From an uncultured Elusimicrobium sp. (GTDB taxonomy: Bacteria > Elusimicrobiota > Endomicrobiia > Endomicrobiales > Endomicrobiaceae): 7,056 bases of DNA. The notes under the pieces were generated by a model. It saw only the letters and a program-made list of their open reading frames with translations. It ran no database searches and was not told the DNA's origin. Below are positions 1 to 6,449 of this stretch, piece by piece; position 1 is the stretch's first letter, and the number at the start of each line of letters is the position of its first letter. The stretch covers positions 1 through 7,056 of the forward strand of contig CACWKJ010000152.1 in NCBI GenBank assembly GCA_902761395.1. Direction: 5' to 3'. Made by a program: the position numbers and the translations under genes.

Positions 1-1
1 G

Positions 2-250
2 ATTACATTGGAGCAAAAACAACATACAAGAATAGGCCTTGCAAAAATTAACAGAGATTTATGTATAAATTGCGGAATTTGTGCTTTTAAATGTCCGGTG
101 AAAGCGTTAAGTATAGAAGAAGATTCTAACGGAGACAGAGTATTAAAATATAATGCGGCCGTTTGTATCGGTTGCGGTGTTTGTCAGGTTTCTTGTCCTC
201 ACAAAGCAATAGAAATTGTCGGAATTGTTGAACAATCCAAAACTATATAA
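2..250 (+). CDS. 4Fe-4S dicluster ferredoxin-type protein, C-terminal part (5' end outside window)
   Basis: Probable electron-transfer protein carrying two [4Fe-4S] clusters. Counting from the TTG at position 8, the first cluster motif is C19-x2-C22-x2-C25-x3-C29-P and the second is C53-x2-C56-x2-C59-x3-C63-P, the classic bacterial 2[4Fe-4S] arrangement. The frame is open to the left edge (ATT ACA precede the TTG), and no ribosome binding site can be seen, so the TTG is probably internal and the gene begins upstream. The phrase 'IGLAKINRDLC' before the first cluster resembles the C-terminal ferredoxin domain of MauM/NapG-type proteins, but a free-standing ferredoxin or the tail of a larger iron-sulfur subunit is equally possible. 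The stop is TAA at 248-250. It is separated from the efflux operon by 179 bases and a new promoter, so there is no sign of shared function. Confidence 0.85.
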   Translation: MTLEQKQHTRIGLAKINRDLCINCGICAFKCPVKALSIEEDSNGDRVLKYNAAVCIGCGVCQVSCPHKAIEIVGIVEQSKTI

Positions 251-291
251 ATATATGGTTTTTCTTTTGCCAGTTGCAGCTTGCGTCTGTC

Positions 292-312
292 ATTCCGCAC
301 TTGATGCGGAAT
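292..312. repeat. REP-like palindrome in intergenic region
   Basis: Perfect inverted repeat with 8-nt arms ATTCCGCA (292-299) and TGCGGAAT (305-312) around the 5-nt loop CTTGA, preceded by GTC and followed by CTCG. This 'GTCATTCC...GGAAT' form resembles dispersed intergenic palindromes common in many bacterial genomes. No T-tract follows, so it is not a typical intrinsic terminator, though it could stabilise the 3' end of the upstream ferredoxin-type mRNA. It is clearly more GC-rich than the flanking DNA. Only one copy lies in this window, so its dispersed nature is an inference from its form. Confidence 0.6.
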
Positions 313-356
313 CTCGTCGTTGTCATTTCCAATCTTTTAAAAACTTTTTACTTTTG

Positions 357-385
357 TTGACAAAGTTTTTATAATATGTTATATT
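357..385 (+). promoter_or_regulatory. Sigma-70-type promoter of the efflux operon
   Basis: The -35 element TTGACA (357-362) is a perfect consensus match. A 17-nt spacer leads to the -10 element TATATT (380-385). Transcription should start near 391-393, about 37-39 nt upstream of the TetR-family start codon. No other good promoter is visible before the next three genes, so this one probably drives all four. Confidence 0.75.
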
Positions 386-388
386 ACT

Positions 389-400
389 TACCGTTCGGTA
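389..400. promoter_or_regulatory. Putative TetR-family operator
   Basis: Perfect inverted repeat TACCG (389-393), TT, CGGTA (396-400), with partial outer symmetry (ATT at 384-386 against AAT at 403-405). It begins 3 nt downstream of the -10 box and overlaps the expected transcription start, where a bound dimer would block initiation. Palindromes with ACCG/CGGT half-sites are common among TetR-family operators, and the next gene encodes such a regulator. Autorepression that also controls the pump is the natural inference; binding is not shown. Confidence 0.65.
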
Positions 401-429
401 GATAAAATTGATATTTTTTAGAGAATAAA

Positions 430-981
430 ATGAGAACAAAAATATTAAAAACAGCATTTAATTTAATGGGTAAAAAAGCGGTAAAAGATGTTTCTATGCA
501 GGAAATTGCTGCTGCATGTAATATAACCAAACCGTCTTTATATTACTATTTTAAAAGCAAAGATGAAATTTGTTATACCATAGTCAGATATGTTTTGGAT
601 GACCAAAACAAAAAAATTAAGCAATATATAGATCAAGATATGTCTTTAGAAGACGTTTTAACGGATATTTTTCAAAAAACATATAATGCAAAGACAAAAA
701 AATCACTGGAGTTTTTTTTGCATATGATAGATTATATTAAAGGGGTTCCTGCTCTTGAAAAGCAGTTTAAACCTTTAAAGGAAGAAAACGAAAAAAATGC
801 CAAAGAAATTTTTAACAGAGCGGCAAAAAATAAAAATATATCGGAAAACAATGTAGATCTTGCTCACTATTTGTTTGAATCTTGTTTGTATCACATTGTA
901 TTTGCACCGATAAAAGATATAAATTTGCAACCTAAAGATATAGCAACATCAATTTTAAAGGCAATAGACTACAAAAATTGA
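430..981 (+). CDS. TetR/AcrR family transcriptional regulator
   Basis: Probable ligand-responsive repressor of the efflux operon it heads. The 183-residue length is normal for the family. The N-terminal helix-turn-helix lies at about residues 21-47: 'DVSMQEIAAAC' followed by 'SLYYYFKSKDEI', which matches the family pattern of an EIA turn, then a recognition helix ending LYYYF-x-SK-[DE]. The remaining residues, about 50-183, form the variable ligand-binding and dimerisation domain and do not reveal the ligand. ATG 430 is chosen because it begins just before the first helix and has a modest AGAGA Shine-Dalgarno at 420-424; no earlier in-frame start fits the promoter. The tolC-like gene follows after 28 nt with no promoter between, so regulator and pump are very likely cotranscribed and held down by binding to the palindrome at 389-400. 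The gene looks intact. Confidence 0.92.
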   Translation: MRTKILKTAFNLMGKKAVKDVSMQEIAAACNITKPSLYYYFKSKDEICYTIVRYVLDDQNKKIKQYIDQDMSLEDVLTDIFQKTYNAKTKKSLEFFLHMIDYIKGVPALEKQFKPLKEENEKNAKEIFNRAAKNKNISENNVDLAHYLFESCLYHIVFAPIKDINLQPKDIATSILKAIDYKN

Positions 982-1009
982 AGAATAGAAGATTAGAGGA
1001 ACGAAAGAA

Positions 1010-2392
1010 ATGAAGAAAATATTGAGTTTGTTTTTAACATTGTTATTCAGTACAAATATTTTTGCTGCGGATTATTCTCATAACAATTCGATGAATGCAA
1101 AATTATTTGAAGAAATACAAAAAAAGAGCGGAACAAAAATAACAATAAAAGAAGCCGTTAAAATGGCGCTAAGAGACAGTTATCAGGTTTATACCGCAAA
1201 TAAAATGAAAGAAATCAGTGATGAAGTTTACAGTCAAATGAAATCGTCATATTATCCGTATGTCGATTTTAATGCAAGTTATAACAGAGCATTGTTAAGA
1301 GCAAAAGTATTAAACCCTCAAGAAGATAAAATGGTGGAAGCTACGCCTGTAAATAACACATATACCGCACAGTTACAAGCCAACTGGGTTTTATGGACCG
1401 GCGGTAAAGTAAAAAACACCAAGGAATACGGAAGATTGCAAGCTGAAAGTGCTGAATATCAATTGAGAGATACGAAAACAGCCGTTGCCAAACAAGTTAC
1501 TCAATTTTGTTATTTAATAATTTATGCTTCCGCACTTGTTCATGTTCAGGAAACATATTTGGACATTGCCAAGCAACATTTGGATGAAACAAAAGCAAGA
1601 TACAAACAAGGATTATCAAGTAATTTGGATGTATTAACTCAGCAAGTAAGAGTAGATAATATTGTTCCGCAGGTTTTACAGGCGGAAAAGAATGTTGAAC
1701 TTGCAACTTTACACTTGAGACAAATATTGGATAAAGATCCTGAAATGCCGATATATTTAACTTGGACGGAAGAAGATTTGGCTCTTCCGAGCACGAAAAA
1801 TCTTCAACAATTATATAACATGGCTTACGAACAAAGACCTGAACTTATAGTATCAAAATTAGCTGCCGATATTGCCGAAGCTAATTATAAATTGGCAAAA
1901 TCGGATCATTATCCTAATCTTTCCGCTTACGGAAATTACGGCTATAACGGTTCCACAATAGAAGGTCTTCCCGATGAAAATCACTACTATTGGGGAGCTA
2001 ATATAGGATTACAGTTTAGTATGCCTATATTTCACGGGTATTCTGTTTCTTCTCAGGTAAAACAAAAAGAAATGTACTATGAAAGTGCAAAGGCAAGTTA
2101 CGAAAATTTGAAGAAGAATATAAGAATACAGGTAAAAGAAGCATGGCTCAGCTTGGAAGAAGCAAAAAAAAGAATAGAATCTACAAGAGGTGTCGTGGAG
2201 AGAGCACAAGAAAATTTGAACTCAAAAATGTTGAGATATAGAAACGGATTAATAAGTCAGTTAGAGTTAAACGATGCAATATCGGATTTGAACGATTCGA
2301 ATTTAACGTATGTTCAAGCCGTATATGATGCACATGTAGCTTTATCAAACTTAAATTATGCCGTAGGAATGGAGACAGAAGATTATGAATAA
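1010..2392 (+). CDS. TolC-family outer-membrane efflux protein
   Basis: Outer-membrane channel (outer-membrane factor) through which the tripartite pump would export its substrates. Residues 1-19 or 1-20 form a Sec signal peptide (MKK, a hydrophobic core, then 'NIFAAD'). There is no lipobox cysteine, so it is probably not a lipoprotein. The rest shows the two homologous halves of the OEP fold. Each half has a helix leading into a YYPYVDF- or HYPNLSA-type strand (DNA about 1250-1275 and 1905-1930), followed by beta-strand segments such as 'WVLWTGGKV' and 'LQFSMPIFHG', and long amphipathic coiled-coil helices ('ARYKQGLSSNLDVL' and 'RYRNGLISQLEL' are typical of the family). At 460 residues it is full length and shows no gap. 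The Shine-Dalgarno AGAGGA lies at 995-1000, 9 nt before the ATG. The last 8 nt overlap the adaptor gene, which suggests translational coupling. Confidence 0.93.
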   Translation: MKKILSLFLTLLFSTNIFAADYSHNNSMNAKLFEEIQKKSGTKITIKEAVKMALRDSYQVYTANKMKEISDEVYSQMKSSYYPYVDFNASYNRALLRAKVLNPQEDKMVEATPVNNTYTAQLQANWVLWTGGKVKNTKEYGRLQAESAEYQLRDTKTAVAKQVTQFCYLIIYASALVHVQETYLDIAKQHLDETKARYKQGLSSNLDVLTQQVRVDNIVPQVLQAEKNVELATLHLRQILDKDPEMPIYLTWTEEDLALPSTKNLQQLYNMAYEQRPELIVSKLAADIAEANYKLAKSDHYPNLSAYGNYGYNGSTIEGLPDENHYYWGANIGLQFSMPIFHGYSVSSQVKQKEMYYESAKASYENLKKNIRIQVKEAWLSLEEAKKRIESTRGVVERAQENLNSKMLRYRNGLISQLELNDAISDLNDSNLTYVQAVYDAHVALSNLNYAVGMETEDYE

Positions 2393-3065
2393 TCAAGATT
2401 TAAATCAAGTACAAAAAGACACCTCAATGGGTGCAATTGTCGTATGGGGAATTATTTTATTGGTAGCGGCTTTTATTGTTTATCAGGTAGCATTTAAAAA
2501 AGATAATGCTGCAATTTTAGATACTGTTACAAAAGATGTTTTTGTCGTTAAAACAGAACAAGTTCAAAAAAGAGACTTAAAACATCAATTAATAACATCG
2601 GGTAACGTAAAAGCATTGGAAGAAGCAGTTTTGTATCCGAGAATTAACGGTAAATTACAGAGAAACGCGTTAAAAGAAGGAGACAGGGTTAGAAAAGATC
2701 AAACGGTATCTTTAATAGACAGAGATGAAGTCGGTGCAAAATATGAACCTGTAGTTGTTCCTTCGACATTATCGGGTGTTGTAGGTAGAATTTATCTCGA
2801 TCCCGGAGAAAATGTTACAACACAAACACCTGTAGCATTGATAGTAAATCAGTCAGTATTAAGAATAAAAGTTGATGTTCCGGAAAGATATGTTAACGAA
2901 ATTTATAAAGGTCAAAGAGCTCTTCTTTCAGTTGAAGCATATCCGGATAAAACTTTCGAAGCTAAACTTGATATTATAAGTCCTGTTGTAGATTCTTTAA
3001 GCAGAAGTGTTGCCGTAGAATTTAAAGCTGATAATTCTAAAGGATTATTTTTTGTCGTTATCTAA
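2385..3065 (+). CDS. RND efflux periplasmic adaptor (membrane fusion protein), N-terminal part; frame broken
   Basis: Adaptor that would bridge the inner-membrane pump and the TolC-like channel. An N-terminal membrane anchor spans about residues 16-36. The first lipoyl half-motif covers about 81-112 (includes 'INGKLQRNALKEGDRV') and the second about 122-152 (includes 'SGVVGRIYLDPGENV'). Only about 9 residues join them, so the usual coiled-coil hairpin is absent. The beta-barrel domain runs from about 158 to 222, with 'VDSLSRSVAVEF' matching the family's VD-x3-R-x-V motif. After 'SKGLF' (F222, ending 3050) the frame gives only F-V-V-I and a TAA, where the family continues with x-PGM-F. The membrane-proximal domain continues in another frame at 3052-3267. 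The start at 2385 overlaps the tolC-like stop by 8 nt and has GGAG at 2371-2374. It is probably a pseudogene, or affected by an assembly error. Confidence 0.85.
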   Translation: MNNQDLNQVQKDTSMGAIVVWGIILLVAAFIVYQVAFKKDNAAILDTVTKDVFVVKTEQVQKRDLKHQLITSGNVKALEEAVLYPRINGKLQRNALKEGDRVRKDQTVSLIDRDEVGAKYEPVVVPSTLSGVVGRIYLDPGENVTTQTPVALIVNQSVLRIKVDVPERYVNEIYKGQRALLSVEAYPDKTFEAKLDIISPVVDSLSRSVAVEFKADNSKGLFFVVI

Positions 3066-3267
3066 AAAAAGTATTTATGAAGATGCAGACGGTAAAAATT
3101 ATGTTTTAGTTCCTTCCGAGGATAAGGCGACTGCCGTTAGAAAAGATATAGAAGTTAAATTTAAAAATAACAATAATTGGCAAATTGAAGGACTTGATGA
3201 AGGTGATGAAGTTTTGGAATTTGTTTACGGTATTAAAGACGGCAGTAAGATAGAGATACAACAGTAG
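3052..3267 (+). pseudogene. C-terminal fragment of the frameshifted RND adaptor
   Basis: Continuation of the adaptor gene in the +1 frame. Its residues 'LSKKSIYEDADGKNYVLV' match the strand that follows the beta-barrel in membrane fusion proteins (family pattern: hydrophobic-P-x2-A-hydrophobic, then G-x-Y-V-hydrophobic-V). 'QIEGLDEGDEVLEFVYGIKDG' is the typical membrane-proximal EGL-x2-GD-x-V...L-x-DG ending. TTG 3052 is only the first start-like codon in this frame. The AAAGGA at 3039-3044 would sit 7 nt upstream of it, but it also encodes the K-G of the upstream frame, so separate initiation is doubtful. The 71-residue piece cannot work as an adaptor alone. Its stop TAG (3265-3267) lies 10 nt before the pump gene. 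Joining the parts needs removal of one base, for example T6 to T5 at 3048-3053, or restoration of a lost segment of 3n+2 bases. Confidence 0.8.
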
Positions 3268-3277
3268 GAGCTAAAAT

Positions 3278-6200
3278 ATGCAAGAAAATAAAACTGAAAA
3301 AAGACACAGCGGTTTTGCCGCATTTTTTATACACAGACCCGTATTTACAATAATGATAAGTGTTTCATTAATGTTTTTAGGGTTTATGGGTTACAGAAAT
3401 ATGGGTGTAAGTATGTACCCGAGTATGGATATTCCCGTTACACTTGTTCAAACCGTTTTACCGGGAGCAAGTCCGGAAGAAATTGAAACATCTATTTCAA
3501 AATATATTGAAGAAGGTGTTAACGAAATTGCCGGTGTTGATGAAATCCATTCATATAATTTGGAAAGTGTTTCAATTGTATTTGTTAAGTTTGATATGGA
3601 TAAAAATGCCGATGTCGGTATTCAGGAAGTTAGAGATAAAATCGAACAGGTTAAATCTAATTTTCCGGATGGAACGGAATCTCCGGTAGTTTTAAAACTT
3701 GATATGGATGCGGCAGCTGTTTTAAACGTTGTTGTTACCGGTCAAAGAGATATTATAGAACTTACCGAACTTGCCAAGAAAAAAGTTAAAGAAGTTATAG
3801 AAAATACTTCAGGTGTAGGTTCCGTAAATATAGTAGGTGGCAGAGAAAGAGAAATACATGTTACAATAAATCCTTTAAAGCTTTATTCTTTACAAATTCC
3901 TATAACAAGCGTTACGGCGGCTCTTGCACAGCAAAATTTCGAAATTCCGGGCGGTAAAGTAGAACAAGAACACAATTCTTACAGCTTAAGAATTTTAGGT
4001 AGAATTCCTTCCGTAGACGAATTTAAAAATATATTCATTGCAACCAAAAACGGAGTTCCTATAAAACTTTCCGATGTTGCTGAAGTTGAAGACAGCGGAG
4101 AATATGAACAACAAAGTACATTGTTGGACGGACTTAGATGTGTAACTTTGGAAATAACAAAACAAAGCGGTTCAAATACATTGAAGGTTATTGATGGCGT
4201 TAAAGAAAAAATTAAGATGATAGAACAAACTCTTCCTTCGGATATGAAAATTACTATAATGTCCGATCAAAGCGGTTCTATCAGAGCTTCCGTTAATACC
4301 GTATTGGAACATCTTTTCTTGGGTGCATTTTTGGCCGGTATAATGGTTTTGGTATTCATGGGTTCTCTCAGATCTACATTTATAGCTTTCTTGGCTATAC
4401 CTATATCTGTTGTAGGTTCTTTCCTTTTTATGAATATGAACGGCTTTACTTTAAACAGTATAACTTTGTTGGGCTTAACGGTTGCCGTGGGTATTGTTAT
4501 TGATGATGCTATCGTTATGCTTGAAAATATTTACAGACATATGGAAAAATATAACAAAACACCGGAAGATGCGGCTGTTGACGGTGCAAAAGAAATTACA
4601 TCTACGGTTATTGCAACAACGCTTGCAATTCTCGTTATATTTTTACCTTTGGCCTATATGGGCGGTATGGTTGGAAGAGTTTTAAGCAGTTACGGTTGGA
4701 CAGTGGTTTTTGCCATTGCTCTTTCGGGTATAGTAGCCTTAACTTTAACTCCTATGCTTTGTGCAAAATTGTTAAAGAAAGCGGAAGGGGAAAGCAAAAT
4801 AGATAACATTGTAAGCGGTATAAACGAATATTTGGTTAAATTATATATTCCTGTTTTAAATTGGGCTATTCATCATAAAATAATAATGGTAATCCTTGCA
4901 TTTTTGTGTATAGTTGCAATTCTTCCTATGGTAAAAACTATGGGAGGTGAATTTTTTCCGGAAGAAGATTCCGGCAAAATTCAAGTTCAGGTTAAAGCTG
5001 AAGAAGGAACAAGTTATACGGATATAAGAGAAATTTTAGGACAGATTGAAACCGATGTAAGAAGACTTCCGTACATAAAAAGTATTTTAACTGTTGCAGG
5101 TAAAGGTGGAGACGGTTTAAGTTCTTTCTCAAGTTCCGCACCGACAAATAAAGGTTATTTGGAAGTTGAGCTCGAAGACAGAACAAACAGAAATAAAATA
5201 AGAACAAAAAAATATGCTCAAGTAATAAGAGAGATGATGAAAAAGTATACCGGTCTTACGACAGCGGTTTTTGTTAGAAGTGATGGCCCTTCCGGCGGAA
5301 ACAAAGCTGTTCAGTTAAGTTTGTTGGGACCGGATCTTACAAAATTAATAGGTTATGCTAATGAAACAAAAGATATAATTTCGAAAGATAAAAGATTTAT
5401 AGATGTTGATTTGTCCGTGGATTTGGCAAAACCCGAATACAGAGTTGTAATAAACAGAGATAAAGCTAATAATTTGGGTGTTAATGTTACGGCTGTTGCC
5501 GCAGCACTTAGAACAATGGTTGGTGGAGAAGATGATATTACCAAGTACAAAGAAGGTGATGAATTGTACGAGGTAAGAGTCAGAGTTGCCGAAACATACA
5601 GAAACACAAAAGAAGCAATTTCCGCACTTATGATACCGGCTGTTATTAACGGACAACAAACTGTTGTCAGACTTGACAGCATTGCAGAACTTGAAGAAGG
5701 TGTCGGCCCCAGCCAAATCAACAGAGCCGCAAGACAAAGAGAAGTAAGAATAGAAGCCAACTTAAACGGACTTGATACAAGAACAGCAACAAAAATAATG
5801 CAAGATACATTTAACTCTTTAAATCCTGATCCGGAATATACCGTTATGCAAAGCGGTATAGCAAAAGAAATGACGAAGATGTTTATAGCTTTCTTGTTAG
5901 CTTTTGTTTTGGCATTTATATTCAAATACATAATTCTTTGTTGCTTAATGGAAAAATTTACACATCCTGTAGCAATTATCGTAAGTTTGCCGTTGACGGT
6001 ACCTTTTGCATTGTTTGCACTTATGGTAACGCACCAAACATTAAATATATTCAGTTTGCTCGGTATGTTCATGTTGGTCGGAGTTGTAAGTAAAAATGCT
6101 ATTTTGCAGACGGATTATACGAACCAGTTAAGAGCAAGCATGATACCTATGTTGATATCTAACGGAGAAGGTGCGGATGTTAGAAGAGGTTTGGCTATAG

Positions 6201-6373
6201 TTATTGTCGGCGGACAGTTGTTATCGTTGTTGGTTACATTGCTTATGACACCTGTCACATACATTATTGTTGATTCTATCGGTGATTGGTTTAAGCATAA
6301 AGTTTCAGGAACGCCGATACCGGAAGATAAAGATAAAGAAGTTATCCTATCGGAAGTGCCGGATAAATATTAA
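3278..6373 (+). CDS. RND (HAE1/AcrB-type) efflux pump, internally deleted at TM11
   Basis: Proton-driven inner-membrane drug/solute exporter of the hydrophobe/amphiphile efflux family. TM1 lies at about residues 18-38 and is followed by the periplasmic 'MYPSMDIP' and 'LPGASPEEIE' motifs. TM2-TM6 follow at about 340-500, with the proton-relay pair D409/D410 in 'GIVIDDAIVMLENIYRHME' (AcrB D407/D408). TM7 is near 530-550 ('GGEFFPEEDSG' follows), then the second porter loop, then TM8-TM12. K939 in 'SKNAIL' matches AcrB K940. After 'DYTNQLRA' (A953) the protein jumps directly to 'SMIPMLIS' (P957 aligns with AcrB P988). About 30 residues are therefore missing, including the R-x-R-x-R-P segment and the positions of AcrB R971 and T978. 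K883 inside TM8 is also unusual. The length of 1031 would be about 1061 without the gap. The Shine-Dalgarno TAGGAG (3265-3270) is 7 nt before the ATG. The pump is probably impaired unless the gap is an assembly error. It is last in the operon, followed by a terminator. Confidence 0.93.
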   Translation: MQENKTEKRHSGFAAFFIHRPVFTIMISVSLMFLGFMGYRNMGVSMYPSMDIPVTLVQTVLPGASPEEIETSISKYIEEGVNEIAGVDEIHSYNLESVSIVFVKFDMDKNADVGIQEVRDKIEQVKSNFPDGTESPVVLKLDMDAAAVLNVVVTGQRDIIELTELAKKKVKEVIENTSGVGSVNIVGGREREIHVTINPLKLYSLQIPITSVTAALAQQNFEIPGGKVEQEHNSYSLRILGRIPSVDEFKNIFIATKNGVPIKLSDVAEVEDSGEYEQQSTLLDGLRCVTLEITKQSGSNTLKVIDGVKEKIKMIEQTLPSDMKITIMSDQSGSIRASVNTVLEHLFLGAFLAGIMVLVFMGSLRSTFIAFLAIPISVVGSFLFMNMNGFTLNSITLLGLTVAVGIVIDDAIVMLENIYRHMEKYNKTPEDAAVDGAKEITSTVIATTLAILVIFLPLAYMGGMVGRVLSSYGWTVVFAIALSGIVALTLTPMLCAKLLKKAEGESKIDNIVSGINEYLVKLYIPVLNWAIHHKIIMVILAFLCIVAILPMVKTMGGEFFPEEDSGKIQVQVKAEEGTSYTDIREILGQIETDVRRLPYIKSILTVAGKGGDGLSSFSSSAPTNKGYLEVELEDRTNRNKIRTKKYAQVIREMMKKYTGLTTAVFVRSDGPSGGNKAVQLSLLGPDLTKLIGYANETKDIISKDKRFIDVDLSVDLAKPEYRVVINRDKANNLGVNVTAVAAALRTMVGGEDDITKYKEGDELYEVRVRVAETYRNTKEAISALMIPAVINGQQTVVRLDSIAELEEGVGPSQINRAARQREVRIEANLNGLDTRTATKIMQDTFNSLNPDPEYTVMQSGIAKEMTKMFIAFLLAFVLAFIFKYIILCCLMEKFTHPVAIIVSLPLTVPFALFALMVTHQTLNIFSLLGMFMLVGVVSKNAILQTDYTNQLRASMIPMLISNGEGADVRRGLAIVIVGGQLLSLLVTLLMTPVTYIIVDSIGDWFKHKVSGTPIPEDKDKEVILSEVPDKY

Positions 6374-6394
6374 TAAATTGAAAAATTAACAAAT

Positions 6395-6436
6395 AAAAAA
6401 ACAGATGAGCTTGATAAAAACTCATCTGTTTTTTTT
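6395..6436. terminator. Bidirectional intrinsic terminator
   Basis: Perfect 9-bp stem ACAGATGAG (6401-6409) and CTCATCTGT (6421-6429) with an 11-nt loop, flanked by A7 upstream (6395-6401) and T8 downstream (6429-6436), so the stem can extend through A-T pairs. On the plus strand it ends the efflux operon 27 nt after the pump stop codon. On the minus strand the A-run becomes a T-tract, and the same hairpin ends the convergent small gene. Confidence 0.9.
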
Positions 6437-6449
6437 ATCTTTGAATAAT

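Noticed and set aside
370..375. TATAAT as the -10 element of the operon promoter
   Set aside because: It is only 7 nt from the TTGACA box; TATATT at 380-385 has the ideal 17-nt spacing.
3045..3056. Programmed -1 ribosomal frameshift at the A-TTT-TTT heptamer in the adaptor gene
   Set aside because: The downstream domain lies in the +1 (or -2) frame, so a -1 slip would not reach it. No stimulatory stop or clear pseudoknot is visible, and the missing PGM segment points to deletion.
2539..3060. 12-nt direct repeat TTTTTGTCGTTA at 2539-2550 and 3049-3060, the second copy at the frameshift
   Set aside because: Flanks differ on both sides, it contains a homopolymer, and a recombination between the copies would give a different product. 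It is probably coincidence in AT-rich coding DNA.
5353..6072. 239-codon open frame on the minus strand, rich in Ser and Ile
   Set aside because: It lies wholly antisense to the RND pump, whose motifs prove the plus-strand frame; it has no recognisable motif or ribosome binding site.
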